The notes: generated from the letters alone by a model not told the origin. 31,534 nucleotides of DNA from JANMAT01 sp031359995 (GCA_031359995.1 JANMAT010000200.1:1-31534), one strand, 5' to 3'; shown: positions 1 through 7,301, numbered from the stretch's first letter. Made by a program: numbers and translations.

Positions 1-11
1 GAATCAGATGG

Positions 12-1058
12 ATGTCCAGTGACCTTGTACGTCCACCCAAGGCACGATCGGGTGACCGTGTGGCGATCGTGTGCCCGTCGTGGCCTGCGCCAGAGGTCTA
101 CCCGGCGGTTCACGAGCAGGCGATGCAGCGACTCACCGACATCACGGGACTCATCCCGGTCGAGTACCCGACCACGCGGCACAGCTCGACACCGCAGGAA
201 CGCGCCCACGATCTGAACGACGCGTTCGCCAACCCTGACATCCGCGCCGTCCTGGCCGTGATCGGGGGCGAGGATCAGATCACCGTGATCCCCCATCTCG
301 ACCCGACCGTAGTCCGAACCGATCCCAAGCCGTTCCTCGGCTACAGCGACAACACCAACCTGCTGAACTGGCTCTGGTGTCACGGCGTAGCCGGCTTCTA
401 CGGCGGTTCCAGCCAAGTTCACCTCGGCCCGGGACCCGCGGTCGACGCCTGCCATGTGACCTCGTTGCGGGCTGCACTGCTCACCGGTGAACGGATCGAG
501 ATTACCGAGCCAGGCGAGTCGGAAGATGTCGGCAAACCGTGGGGCAACCCGGCAGCACTCGTCGAGTACGGCGAGCGAGAGACCACCCAACCATGGGTGT
601 GGGCCGGACCTGCACGATCGGTGACAGGGCCCACGTGGGGTGGCTGTGCCGAGGTGCTGCAATGGATCCTCACCGCCGGCCGGTTCCCGACCGACCCGTC
701 AATCCTGGCTGGTGGCGTGCTGCTGTTCGAAACGAGCGAGGAACTCATCCCCGCTCGGGAGTTCGCCTGGATCCTGCGCTCGTTGGGCGAACGCGGTGTC
801 CTCGAGGCGGTGGACGCCGTCGTGGTAGGCCGACCCCCAGCGTCTGACCACTCACGCCCGGGCACACCAACGCAACGCAACGCGTACCGGGCCGAACAGT
901 GCGACGCCGCTCTCGAGGTGGTCGGCCGTTACAACCCCGACGCAGTTGTCTGCGTCGGGCCCCCGTTCGGCCACACCCGACCCCAGTGGATCGTCCCTTA
1001 CGGCGGCGCCATGACCGTCGACGGGACCACCCGTACCATCTGGGCCGACTTCTCCTGA
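12..1058 (+). CDS. S66 family LD-carboxypeptidase (MccF-like)
   Basis: A 348-residue serine peptidase of family S66, whose members trim murein tetrapeptides or, in the MccF branch, cleave microcin C-type nucleotide peptides. The family catalytic triad can be placed: Ser112 in GYSDNTN, Glu240 in LLFETSEE and His321 in PPFGHTRPQ. The N-terminal half carries the AVIGGED strand that precedes the nucleophile. Length is normal for the family and the protein looks complete. No signal peptide is visible, which suits a cytoplasmic recycling or detoxification role. An out-of-frame ATG at position 8 stops after four codons, so the ATG at 12 is the start; its upstream control lies outside the window. Whether it is murein-directed or MccF-like cannot be decided from sequence alone. 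Confidence 0.88.
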   Translation: MSSDLVRPPKARSGDRVAIVCPSWPAPEVYPAVHEQAMQRLTDITGLIPVEYPTTRHSSTPQERAHDLNDAFANPDIRAVLAVIGGEDQITVIPHLDPTVVRTDPKPFLGYSDNTNLLNWLWCHGVAGFYGGSSQVHLGPGPAVDACHVTSLRAALLTGERIEITEPGESEDVGKPWGNPAALVEYGERETTQPWVWAGPARSVTGPTWGGCAEVLQWILTAGRFPTDPSILAGGVLLFETSEELIPAREFAWILRSLGERGVLEAVDAVVVGRPPASDHSRPGTPTQRNAYRAEQCDAALEVVGRYNPDAVVCVGPPFGHTRPQWIVPYGGAMTVDGTTRTIWADFS

Positions 1059-1357
1059 CCCACGCCCACGCCGAGCTCAGCCCAAGCCAGGCCGCCAGCG
1101 TCGACTTCCATCCTCACCGCGCAAGGCACCGCCCGAGAACGCTCCACCAACTCCTCGTCGCCCGCGCACGAGAACCGGCGAACCGAGGCGGCCGACGTGC
1201 ACGAGTTCGCGCGCGCGATGCGCGAGGGCCGACCGGTGGGTTGCTCTGCGCGTGTGTGTCGCGGCCGTTGACAGCGCCGCGTCTCGAGTCGGCGGTGTGC
1301 GGTTGCTGTCGAACGAGCGGAGGAAGATCGTCCTGCGATGCCACGTACTGTGGCGAC
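1059..1357. other. Intergenic stretch without a recognisable gene
   Basis: About 300 bases between the peptidase and the methyltransferase. Open frames exist on both strands, including an in-frame extension upstream of the methyltransferase, but their composition is arginine-rich, as in shadow frames of GC-rich DNA. None matches a family I know. The only supported element is the -10-like hexamer next to the methyltransferase start. Confidence 0.5.
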
Positions 1358-1360
1358 GTG
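1346..1360 (+). promoter_or_regulatory. Leaderless-type promoter for the methyltransferase
   Basis: TACTGT at 1346-1351 is followed by exactly six bases and then the GTG start at 1358. This is the TANNNT-N6-start spacing typical of leaderless actinobacterial mRNAs. No Shine-Dalgarno sequence is visible. Confidence 0.5.
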
Positions 1361-2185
1361 GCGAGCGAACCGGTGTTGTACTCGGGTGCTGCCGCCCACT
1401 ACCTGCGTGGTCGACCGCCCTACTCGGCGCAACTCGCTGACACGTTGGCCCGGGAGCTCGGGCTCGATGGCGACGGCACCCTTGTCGACGTCGGTTGTGG
1501 TCCCGGCACTCTCGCCGTCGCACTCGCCCCACTGTTTGATCGCGTGATCGGCATCGACCCCGACCCGGACATGCTCGACCATGCCGAACAGCACGCCCGC
1601 GCCGCCGGTCGGCGCGGTATCGAGTGGTGCAACGCGAACGCCGAAGACATCAGCGACCTCGCGCTGCCACCAGCAAGGATCGTGACGTTCGGCCAGTCGT
1701 TCCACTGGACCCGACGCGATGTTGTCACCGACGCGGTCTACGAGCTACTGACCCCGGGCGGCTCGATCGTCCTGGTCGCCCATGACATCGATACTCGCCC
1801 CGCACCGGCGGGTCCGGGCGATCCGCCGATCCCGGACGCCGAGGTGCAGGATCTCATCGCCCGGTATCTCGGGCCGGACTACCGAGAACGGCATCGCTCA
1901 GCGCATTGGGCCCCATCCGACCGGTATGAACCCGCGCTCGCTGCCACGCGGTTCGGTTTCGCCCGCACGGTGCACGCACCAGGCCACGAGGACCTCACCC
2001 GCGACGTCGACGGCGTCATCTCTGGCTATCTGTCGATGTCGTACGCCGCACCGCACCGGTTCGCAAGTCAACTCGACAGGTTCGTCGCGGAGCTACGCGT
2101 TCTCCTCGCCGCCCGCACACCCACCGGGCGCTTCTGGGACTGGCCCGGCGACACCGCCCTCATCATCGCCACCAAACCCAAGTAG
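1358..2185 (+). CDS. Class I SAM-dependent methyltransferase
   Basis: A 275-residue methyltransferase. Motif I, VDVGCGPGT, lies near residues 43-51 and binds S-adenosylmethionine. An acidic motif II follows in IGIDPDPDML. The FGQSFHWT segment and the C-terminal TGRFWDWPGDTALIIATKPK-like end are typical of the UbiE/YcgJ-like group of small-molecule methyltransferases. The frame stays open far upstream, but that stretch is arginine-rich and unrelated to the family. The GTG at 1358 gives a natural N-terminus (SEPVLYSGAAAHYLRGRPPY) and has a leaderless-type -10 at the right distance. The substrate is unknown. The gene stands alone between two non-coding gaps. Confidence 0.88.
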   Translation: MASEPVLYSGAAAHYLRGRPPYSAQLADTLARELGLDGDGTLVDVGCGPGTLAVALAPLFDRVIGIDPDPDMLDHAEQHARAAGRRGIEWCNANAEDISDLALPPARIVTFGQSFHWTRRDVVTDAVYELLTPGGSIVLVAHDIDTRPAPAGPGDPPIPDAEVQDLIARYLGPDYRERHRSAHWAPSDRYEPALAATRFGFARTVHAPGHEDLTRDVDGVISGYLSMSYAAPHRFASQLDRFVAELRVLLAARTPTGRFWDWPGDTALIIATKPK

Positions 2186-2465
2186 TCACATCGGCCGCGA
2201 TCCGACCTGGCAATCGCGCTCGCTCGGGTACCACACCAGAGCCACCCGACTTCCGGCGACGCCTGGCGCTGCCGGCGTCTGGACACGGCACTCGTGACGC
2301 GCCCGCCGCCATCGTTCTCAGCGGAGCGCCTGATCAAACGGGGCCCGGCGAACCTCGTCGGCACGCGGTGTGGGCCCCGACGCCTCGAGTTCGGCGCTCG
2401 CCACGCAGGCGCCACCCATCGCCGATCGAGCGGCTGCGGAGTCGGCCAATGCGAGACTGCTCGTC

Positions 2466-2864
2466 ATGCCTGCGAGACCGTCGCTCCGTTGGACCACGAT
2501 CACCGTCGACTGTGCCGATGCAGAGGCGCTCGGCGCGTTCTACTCAGAACTGTTCGGGTGGGAGATCACCGCTCGCGACGGCGCCGGCTGGCTGCAGCTC
2601 CGCAACCCTGACGGCGGGATCAGCATCAGCGTTCAGGCAGAGGTGGCGTACGCGCCCCCGATCTGGCCCGACGAGAGCGGTATGCAGGCCAAGATGATGC
2701 ACTTCGAGGTTCTCGTGGATGACCTCGAGGCAGCCGTAGGATTCGTTCTCGAGCGTGGAGGCACCCAGGCACCGCATCAGCCGGCGGATCGTGATCCGAG
2801 GGTCCTTCGCATCATGCTCGACCCAGCCGGCCACCCCTTCTGCCTATTCGTCGAGGGCGAGTAG
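2466..2864 (+). CDS. VOC superfamily (glyoxalase-like) protein
   Basis: A 132-residue protein with two beta-alpha-beta-beta-beta modules of the vicinal oxygen chelate fold. The first runs from TTITVDCAD through FYSELFGWEI to the LRNPDGGISISVQ strand; the second from MHFEVLVDDLEAAVGFVLERGG to LDPAGHPFCLFVE. The first strand has no histidine where metal-binding glyoxalases carry one, so this is probably a glyoxalase-like domain without the standard metal site. The ATG at 2466 is chosen because homology starts just after it and a weak -10-like GAGACT sits seven bases upstream. Function is unassigned; members of this group are often resistance or small-molecule-binding proteins. Confidence 0.8.
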   Translation: MPARPSLRWTTITVDCADAEALGAFYSELFGWEITARDGAGWLQLRNPDGGISISVQAEVAYAPPIWPDESGMQAKMMHFEVLVDDLEAAVGFVLERGGTQAPHQPADRDPRVLRIMLDPAGHPFCLFVEGE

Positions 2865-2968
2865 CGGGATCGTGCCTCCTTCCGCAGACATGGGCACTGC
2901 GACCGCCCCAACCGCTGCGACGACCACACCAGTTCGCTCGGCATCGACCACGCGCAGACCGCCCGGGA

Positions 2969-3463
2969 TCATGCGAACACTCGCATGGGGGCGGCCGGGA
3001 TCGGCGAACAGAACGCGCTCGCGCCGAGGGTCCGGCTAGAGGGGACCAGGAGGTTGATCAAAGGCGGAGGCAGTGGACGCCCCGTCGAGAATCCCCGGTC
3101 GATCAGCGCGATCGATCCCTCAGTCGCGAGCCCCTTACCCCACGCCGACGCGATCAACCGGTACCCGAGCTCGGGCTCGTCGTCGCCGTGACCGTCGTCG
3201 GGCCGGAAGTCGAACCAACCGAGGAACCGTCCGGTGGCCCGCTCGATCGCCGCCCAGAACCCGAAGAGGTCGGACCGTTCGTGGTATCCCAACCAGTGCT
3301 CGATCATCTCGACCGCGCTATCGCGGGTGACCGGCTCGCCGTCCTCCACGAATCGCCGCACCAGCGGGTCGCTGTCGAGCGCCAGTAGGTCGTCGGCGTC
3401 GTCGAGCGTGAACCGTCGAAGCACGAGTCGATCGGTGGTCAGCAACACGCTCGCGTCGGCCAT
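2969..3463 (-). pseudogene. GNAT acetyltransferase lacking its C-terminal part
   Basis: Residues 1-125 are a good GNAT N-acetyltransferase of the ribosomal-protein/RimJ-like type: TDRLVLRRFTLDDADDLLAL, then ELGYRLIASAWGKGLATEG, which is the acetyl-CoA binding region. After IDRGFS (about base 3088) the expected second half is missing, that is, the strand with the A-x-x-x-x-N-x-x-S motif and the final beta-bulge. It is replaced by about 39 proline- and serine-rich residues with no family character. Family members usually run to about 170-190 residues, so the matching length is accidental. I read this as a deletion or rearrangement that fused the gene to unrelated downstream DNA. A residual function cannot be excluded, but the protein would lack part of its core sheet. 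Confidence 0.7.
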
Positions 3464-3648
3464 CTACCGAGCGTTGCAGACTCAGGCGCGACACCGGCGA
3501 CGCTTCGCCGAGGGCGTCGATTCCCGCCACTCCGGAGCGTCATCGTGGTGTGGTCTGATCTCCCGAACAACGACCAGCGTCCCCCGGTGCACCGATTGCC
3601 TGATCTGGGCGGACTTCGCAGTGGAAGACCCTGTCGATCACCTCATCT

Positions 3649-3945
3649 TCACTGTCCCCAAACGGTCGCCTGGTGGCGACGACCCCGCATGGCGTCGTCG
3701 CCGGTCCGACGTCGGAGCCGTATGGGGCGGCGGGTCAAGCGTTCAACGAGATCGTCGTCGACGCCGCCGGCCGGGTGTAGGTGGACATGCCCGGATCGGC
3801 GCCGGGGGAGCCACGCAAGCCGGGCATCGTCGCGGTCGTGATGCCAGACGGGAGCAGCCGCCGGGTGGCCGATGACGTCTGGTTCCCCAACGGTATGGTC
3901 GTGCTCGGCGAGGACCCGGCGCGAGTAGCGAGCTCGGCAAGCTGC
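3649..3945 (+). pseudogene. SMP-30/gluconolactonase family remnant
   Basis: In the frame beginning at 3601 the translation reads SPNGRLVATTPHGVVAGP, then AFNEIVVDAAGRV, a TAG stop at 3778-3780, then VDMPGSAPGEPRKPGIVAV and VADDVWFPNGMVV. NE-I-VVDAAGR-x-YV and the PGIVAVVMPDG...VADD..FPNGMVV blocks are hallmark strands of the SMP-30/gluconolactonase/luciferin-regenerating beta-propeller family. The stop falls where the family has a Tyr (V-Y-V-D). Both ends are missing: the N-terminal blades are absent and homology stops near 3912, where the 16-bp repeat starts. Intact members are about 280-300 residues. This is a fragment of a dead gene, not a functional small protein. Confidence 0.75.
3915..3930 (+). 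repeat. 16-bp direct repeat, copy 1
   Basis: CCCGGCGCGAGTAGCG is identical to 4253-4268. This copy begins just where SMP-30 homology ends, so it may mark a deletion or insertion junction. Confidence 0.6.
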
Positions 3946-4252
3946 TGGCGGGTGTGGACGCGTTGCTGACGGCGTGGCGGGCCATAGTCCGGCGATAGCG
4001 ACCCAGTGAGCACGTTTCGGCACGATTCGGGACCGGTGCAGCAGGCGAGAGCGGTGCTCGTCGCCACCGCCCGCCAGGAGACGGGTCTCGCTCCGATCGC
4101 CGCGGGATGTTCGCGCAACCCGACCGGATGTGGGCACCGGCGGACACGCCGCGCGTTGCACCTCCGGCGCCGCGGCTCCTGTGAAGGCACGACGACTCGC
4201 CCCATATCGCGCGCGTTGCCCGGACTGCCGACCCGCCCGACTTCCGGCGAAC

Positions 4253-4268
4253 CCCGGCGCGAGTAGCG
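4253..4268 (+). repeat. 16-bp direct repeat, copy 2
   Basis: Identical to 3915-3930, leaving a 322-base non-coding interval between the copies. No terminal inverted repeats or transposase remnant are visible in the interval. Confidence 0.6.
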
Positions 4269-4426
4269 CCCGGGAACGGCGGTCCCTGTTGCGCAGTGAT
4301 GGATGCGTCTGTGGCCGCATCGTGGTCGCCTCGACCAGCGAGGCCGTCGGCCGGTTGGGGTGAGCCTGCCTGCGTGTGGGTGCTCGCCGAACCTCGGTCG
4401 ACAAGCACCCACCGTCGGCAGAACGA

Positions 4427-5065
4427 TCAGCCGATCCGCACCAGCGTCGAGCGGTTACCCGAGCCCGGCACGAACAGATCACTCAGTCCACCAACCCGCT
4501 CAAGAAAGCCGGGATCGGCGTTGATCTTGTCCGCAGCGGCATCCGCCGAAGCGGCATCGGGCGCCCCGTTGATCCAGGTGACCTGACCGAAGGGTCCATG
4601 GATGTCGGACAGGAACGCCGACGTCTGCCCCGTGACCCCACCGATGTAGGTCGCCAACTCGGCCCCCCACGCCATCGCGTCACCCAACCGGGCCGCGTTG
4701 CAGATCGCCGTGGTCGCACTCGTGATCGCACCAATCCCCGGTGGCGTTCCCCCCGCAGCCGGACCGCCGACGATCACCTGCCGCATCATTGCCATGTGCG
4801 GTGTCGTGTTGAACGCAGCGCCCTCGGCGCCGAGTGCCAGATAGTCGGGATCGCCGAGCAGACCACCGAACGCTGACTGGAAATCGGCGAGCCCCTCCAC
4901 GAACGAGCTCCACACCGTGGTCCCGATCGGCGCCCCGAACTGGCCGGCCCACGTGGTGACCGGCCGCCCGGTCTTCTTCGTCACGTAGTCACCGATCTTG
5001 ACTGCCCACCCCATGGCCGCCGTCGGGTCACCGGTCAGTACCGCCGTACGCGAGAACAACTGCAT
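4427..5065 (-). CDS. Unrecognised two-domain protein with internal duplication
   Basis: A 212-residue protein that I cannot name. It has two related halves: residues about 18-77 (AMGWAVKIGDY ... GAPIGTTVW ... GDPDYL) and about 130-190 (AMAWGAELATY ... GPFGQVTW ... ADPGFL). Shared landmarks are AMxW, a TG turn, G-x-x-T/V-x-W and a DP-x-Y/F-L helix end. The pattern and size suggest two dimeric alpha/beta-barrel (ferredoxin-like, ABM/NIPSNAP-type) domains in tandem, which is inference. There is no signal peptide or membrane segment. ATG codons occur at 5071 and 5065; the AGGGGG ribosome-binding site lies only one base before 5071 but seven before 5065, so 5065 is preferred. The gene is single and has its own sigma70-like promoter. 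Confidence 0.7.
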   Translation of the reverse strand: MQLFSRTAVLTGDPTAAMGWAVKIGDYVTKKTGRPVTTWAGQFGAPIGTTVWSSFVEGLADFQSAFGGLLGDPDYLALGAEGAAFNTTPHMAMMRQVIVGGPAAGGTPPGIGAITSATTAICNAARLGDAMAWGAELATYIGGVTGQTSAFLSDIHGPFGQVTWINGAPDAASADAAADKINADPGFLERVGGLSDLFVPGSGNRSTLVRIG

Positions 5066-5094
5066 CGTCATACCCCCTGGTCTCTGAGTGAACC

Positions 5095-5112
5095 GTCGCT
5101 CAGGAAAGCGAC
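5095..5112 (-). promoter_or_regulatory. Stem-loop in the leader of the two-domain protein
   Basis: On the minus strand GTCGCT-TTCCTG-AGCGAC forms a perfect six-pair stem with a six-base loop. It lies between the inferred transcription start (about 5119) and the ribosome-binding site near 5072. It could affect mRNA stability or initiation; no specific class is recognised. Confidence 0.35.
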
Positions 5113-5125
5113 ACCCCCGGAGGGC

Positions 5126-5154
5126 AGAGTCCGTCCGTGGAGCCACGTTGTCAA
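5126..5154 (-). promoter_or_regulatory. Sigma70-like promoter of the two-domain protein
   Basis: On the minus strand a perfect -35 TTGACA (5149-5154), a 17-base spacer and a -10-like GACTCT (5126-5131). The spacer contains the inverted repeat CGTGG-CT-CCACG, a possible operator. The predicted leader is about 54 bases. Confidence 0.6.
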
Positions 5155-5466
5155 TCGATTGTTTCCCTGGTCAGCGCACTCGCGAGCGAGCGTCACTGAG
5201 CGCGGCCGGTGTCGCGCCGACCTCGTTCCCGGCTCGTCCCCAGGCCTTGCCCACCGACGAGGCTCGACCACGGCGGACGCGATCGCGGCGAAGTCGACGA
5301 CGCCGGACCGGAAACGACGGCACCAGAACTATCCGCACGCCGTCAACACAACGCCTGATGGACCATGCCCCGAAACGCCGGACCCGGGGTCCGCGCTTGA
5401 CCGTCCCCAACTGGGAGCCTGGCACGAGGTCGGGCTCGAGAGGGGCGAACGTTGCCCGACGCGGCA
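5155..5466. other. Intergenic stretch with one GC-rich palindrome
   Basis: No gene recognised. CGGACCC-G-GGGTCCG at 5379-5393 is a perfect inverted repeat about 75 bases downstream of the VOC gene that ends at 5467. It could be a terminator without a U tract or a protein-binding site. Nothing else stands out. Confidence 0.4.
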
Positions 5467-5994
5467 TCAACGGATGTCGTTGTTCGGCGTGTGATCGCCC
5501 GAGAGCCACCGGTGGAGCGCCTCGTGGGCATCGGCCCGACGGGCGGCGTTGATGGTGGCCACGTCGGCGGCGTCGACCGTGAGCTCGACCGTGAGGCCGT
5601 CGGGGTCGACGACGTAGAGCGACCGACAGTAGCCATGATCGACCACACGGCACGCGATGCCCGCAGCCGCCAACCGGTCGGCGGCGTCCTGTTGTCCGGC
5701 GGCGTCCGTCCGCAGCGCCACATGGCCGAGCGAGCCCGACCGGTGGCTCAGGAGCTCCTCGTGGTCGACCGGGTCGGCGAACTGGAAGAACGCCAGCGCG
5801 CTGCCGTCGGCGAGCCCGAAGAACGTGTGGCAGTAGGTGCGCTGGCGGCCGCGGAGATCTTCGATCTCGCACCAGGTCGCCACCAGCGGCCACCCCAGCA
5901 CGTCTTCGTAGAACTGTCGGGTTCGCTCCTGGTCGCGGACCACCCAGGCGTGGTGGTGCAGGCCCTGCGGCAGTGTCGATGAGCTGCTGGTCAT
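5467..5994 (-). CDS. VOC superfamily dioxygenase/glyoxalase-like protein
   Basis: A 175-residue protein with paired VOC modules. Candidate metal ligands are His14 in LHHHAWVVRD, His91 in GHVALRTD and Glu137 in DGLTVELTV, the His-His-Glu pattern of extradiol dioxygenases and glyoxalases. The spacing H-x-A-x-x-x-x-D is repeated in both modules, supporting the assignment of the first ligand. The segment TRQFYEDVLGWPLV is the usual first helix. The C-terminal 30 residues are a charged, probably flexible tail. The ATG at 5994 is preceded by TAGGTT-N6, a leaderless-type promoter. Substrate unknown; an extradiol-type dioxygenase is the most likely chemistry. Confidence 0.85.
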   Translation of the reverse strand: MTSSSSTLPQGLHHHAWVVRDQERTRQFYEDVLGWPLVATWCEIEDLRGRQRTYCHTFFGLADGSALAFFQFADPVDHEELLSHRSGSLGHVALRTDAAGQQDAADRLAAAGIACRVVDHGYCRSLYVVDPDGLTVELTVDAADVATINAARRADAHEALHRWLSGDHTPNNDIR

Positions 5995-6006
5995 GGCGCG
6001 AACCTA
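5995..6006 (-). promoter_or_regulatory. Leaderless-type promoter of the VOC gene
   Basis: On the minus strand TAGGTT (6001-6006), then six bases, then ATG at 5994. No ribosome-binding site is visible. Confidence 0.5.
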
Positions 6007-6034
6007 GGCGCCCGCCGGAGCCGCGCCGCGCCGC

Positions 6035-6358
6035 CTACTCGTCGGCGGCGAAGTAGCGGTCCACGTAGTCCTCGGCCCGCAGGTCGCTGCGGCGCATCAG
6101 CGAGAACACCTCGGTGCCGTCGGCCAACTCGTCGCCGGCGAACAGGTGGTAGGCCTGCGACACGCCCAGGTACTCACCGTCGAGGTCGGCGATGTAGTCG
6201 TCGGCCTCCAACTCGGCCCGTTCGATGGCGTCGTCGAAGGAGGCGGCCCGCCACAGGGTGATGCGCTCCTCGTACACCGCCGTCGCCTCCCCACCCGGCT
6301 CGAAGCGGAAGATGCACCGCACGGCGAACCACGGTTGCACGGCGGGCGGCGTGGTCAT
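6035..6358 (-). CDS. DUF4288 domain protein
   Basis: A 107-residue protein matching the small DUF4288 family: WFAVRCIFRF near the N-terminus, VYEERITLWRAASFDDAIERAELEA in the middle, and the acidic helix ADDYI..LDGEYLGVSQAYHLF. Function of the family is unknown. The frame is open for 26 further codons upstream, but that part is arginine-rich; ATG 6358 places the family start (residue 9 on) correctly. A -10-like CAGACT lies seven bases upstream. It is read away from the short leader ORF at 6437, with 78 bases between them. Confidence 0.75.
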   Translation of the reverse strand: MTTPPAVQPWFAVRCIFRFEPGGEATAVYEERITLWRAASFDDAIERAELEADDYIADLDGEYLGVSQAYHLFAGDELADGTEVFSLMRRSDLRAEDYVDRYFAADE

Positions 6359-6424
6359 GGTGCCCAGTCTGCCGGGTCGCCCGACCGCCATCAGCCGTTC
6401 ACGCTCCGGCGCGGCGGTGGCGCA

Positions 6425-6436
6425 TACGCTCGCCAC
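6425..6436 (+). promoter_or_regulatory. Leaderless-type promoter before a 13-codon ORF
   Basis: TACGCT (6425-6430), six bases, then ATG at 6437. The hexamer and spacing are identical to those at the PPOX gene start (7342). Confidence 0.45.
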
Positions 6437-6478
6437 ATGAGCGCAGGGTCACCGGCACACGCACGGATCGCGGGATGA
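6437..6478 (+). CDS. Putative 13-residue leader peptide
   Basis: ATG at 6437 sits exactly six bases after TACGCT, the position expected for a leaderless mRNA. The frame encodes MSAGSPAHARIAG and stops at TGA 6476-6478, four bases before the GTG start of the next gene. It could be a translated leader that couples to the downstream gene. Alternatively the downstream gene may truly start here and a frameshift separates the two. The peptide has no attenuator-like residue run. Confidence 0.3.
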   Translation: MSAGSPAHARIAG

Positions 6479-6482
6479 CCCG

Positions 6483-6803
6483 GTGGCACTGACGCGCATC
6501 CGCCCCACCTCCACGTGGACCGCCGCACAGGCGTGGCGGTACCTGGCCGGCTTCCCCGAGATCGACGCCTACGCCCACGCGGTGCTCGACCAGGGCGTCG
6601 AGGTCGAGGCGCCCGCGGTGCGAGCCCGCTCGTGGCGCCCCAAGATCGTGTTCCACACCGTCTTCGTGACGCTCACGTGGGCGACGGTGGAGGCGCGCTG
6701 GGCGGTGCGGTGCGACTGGCGGGGCAAGCCGGTCGAGGCGATGCTGCTGGGCGAGGACCGCCCGCCCACGCGCCGCACCGGTCGCGGCCGTCGCCGCCGC
6801 TGA
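6483..6803 (+). CDS. Hypothetical protein with basic tail
   Basis: A 106-residue protein I do not recognise. It starts VALTRIRPTSTWTAAQAWRYL, has a beta-rich centre (KIVFHTVFVTLTWATVEARWAV) and ends in an arginine-rich tail. It has no clear membrane segment or signal peptide. The GTG at 6483 follows the stop of the short leader ORF by four bases, so it may be translated by coupling; no Shine-Dalgarno is evident. It converges on the acetyltransferase at 6807 with three bases between. It is the only sizeable open frame here with family-like, non-repetitive composition, but it could still be spurious. Confidence 0.5.
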   Translation: MALTRIRPTSTWTAAQAWRYLAGFPEIDAYAHAVLDQGVEVEAPAVRARSWRPKIVFHTVFVTLTWATVEARWAVRCDWRGKPVEAMLLGEDRPPTRRTGRGRRRR

Positions 6804-6806
6804 CAC

Positions 6807-7301
6807 CTACCCGACGTCGACGACCCACACCTGTTCGCCGTCGTCATCGCGCTCGTCGGTCGGCTCCAGTCCCACGGCCCGGGCCACACCGGCCGAGGCG
6901 TGGTGATCGGGATGGATGTGGGCGGTGATGCGCTCGGCGCTCTGGCCGCGCAGCCACTCGCCCACGGCGATGGCCGCCTCCCGGGCGAACCCGTGGCCCT
7001 GGGCCGCCGTCCCGATCACCCACGCCACGTCGGCGTGCCCGCCCGCCACGGTCGCCTGCACGAAGCCGAGCGGCTCGGGCGACTCGGTGCGGCGCACGAT
7101 CCAGTTGTGCCACCGCTCGCCGGGGTCGGGCGAGCCCGCGCACTGGGCCTCGTACCGGGCCGTCAGGCGGGCCAGGTCGGGCGGCTCGCCCCCGGTGAAG
7201 CGGTACAGCGCCGGGTCGGCGAGCACCCCGACCATGGCCGGCGCATCGGCCGGCGACAGCGGGGTGAGCACGAGCCGGTCGGTGCGCAGCGGGGCGGTCA
7301 T
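6807..7301 (-). CDS. GNAT family N-acetyltransferase
   Basis: A 164-residue acetyltransferase of the RimJ/RimL-like group. TDRLVLTPLSPADAPAMVGVLADP is the typical N-terminal strand-helix. AWVIGTAAQGHGFAREAAIAVGEWL holds the acetyl-CoA pyrophosphate loop (Q-x-x-G-x-A form). HPDHHASAGVARAVGLEPT supplies the conserved helix after the beta-bulge. Unlike the acetyltransferase at 2969 this one is full length. The substrate is unknown. It is read away from the PPOX gene at 7342. Confidence 0.88.
   Translation of the reverse strand: MTAPLRTDRLVLTPLSPADAPAMVGVLADPALYRFTGGEPPDLARLTARYEAQCAGSPDPGERWHNWIVRRTESPEPLGFVQATVAGGHADVAWVIGTAAQGHGFAREAAIAVGEWLRGQSAERITAHIHPDHHASAGVARAVGLEPTDERDDDGEQVWVVDVG

Larger units (their letters stand above)
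3464..4426. other. Low-coding, decayed stretch
   Basis: Nearly 1 kb with no intact gene. It holds the SMP-30 remnant (3649-3945) and two copies of a 16-bp direct repeat (3915-3930 and 4253-4268). Several arginine-rich frames overlap here on both strands without family resemblance. The stretch follows the truncated acetyltransferase, so this looks like a deletion-prone or formerly mobile region. Confidence 0.55.

Noticed and set aside
1077..1200. Coding-looking minus-strand stretch opposite the gap after the peptidase
   Set aside because: Codon pattern looked plausible for about 30 residues, but no family is recognised and the frame runs into arginine-rich sequence.
899..1357. N-terminal extension of the methyltransferase
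   Set aside because: It overlaps the peptidase gene, is arginine-rich and lacks family resemblance; GTG 1358 has a promoter signature.
2843..2972. 42-codon minus-strand ORF with a smooth hydrophobic composition
   Set aside because: Overlaps the end of the VOC gene, has no recognisable domain and no start signal.
2245..4250. 15-mer CCCGACTTCCGGCGA at 2245-2259 and 4236-4250
   Set aside because: Identity does not extend on either side and composition is common for this DNA; weaker than the 16-mer at 3915/4253.
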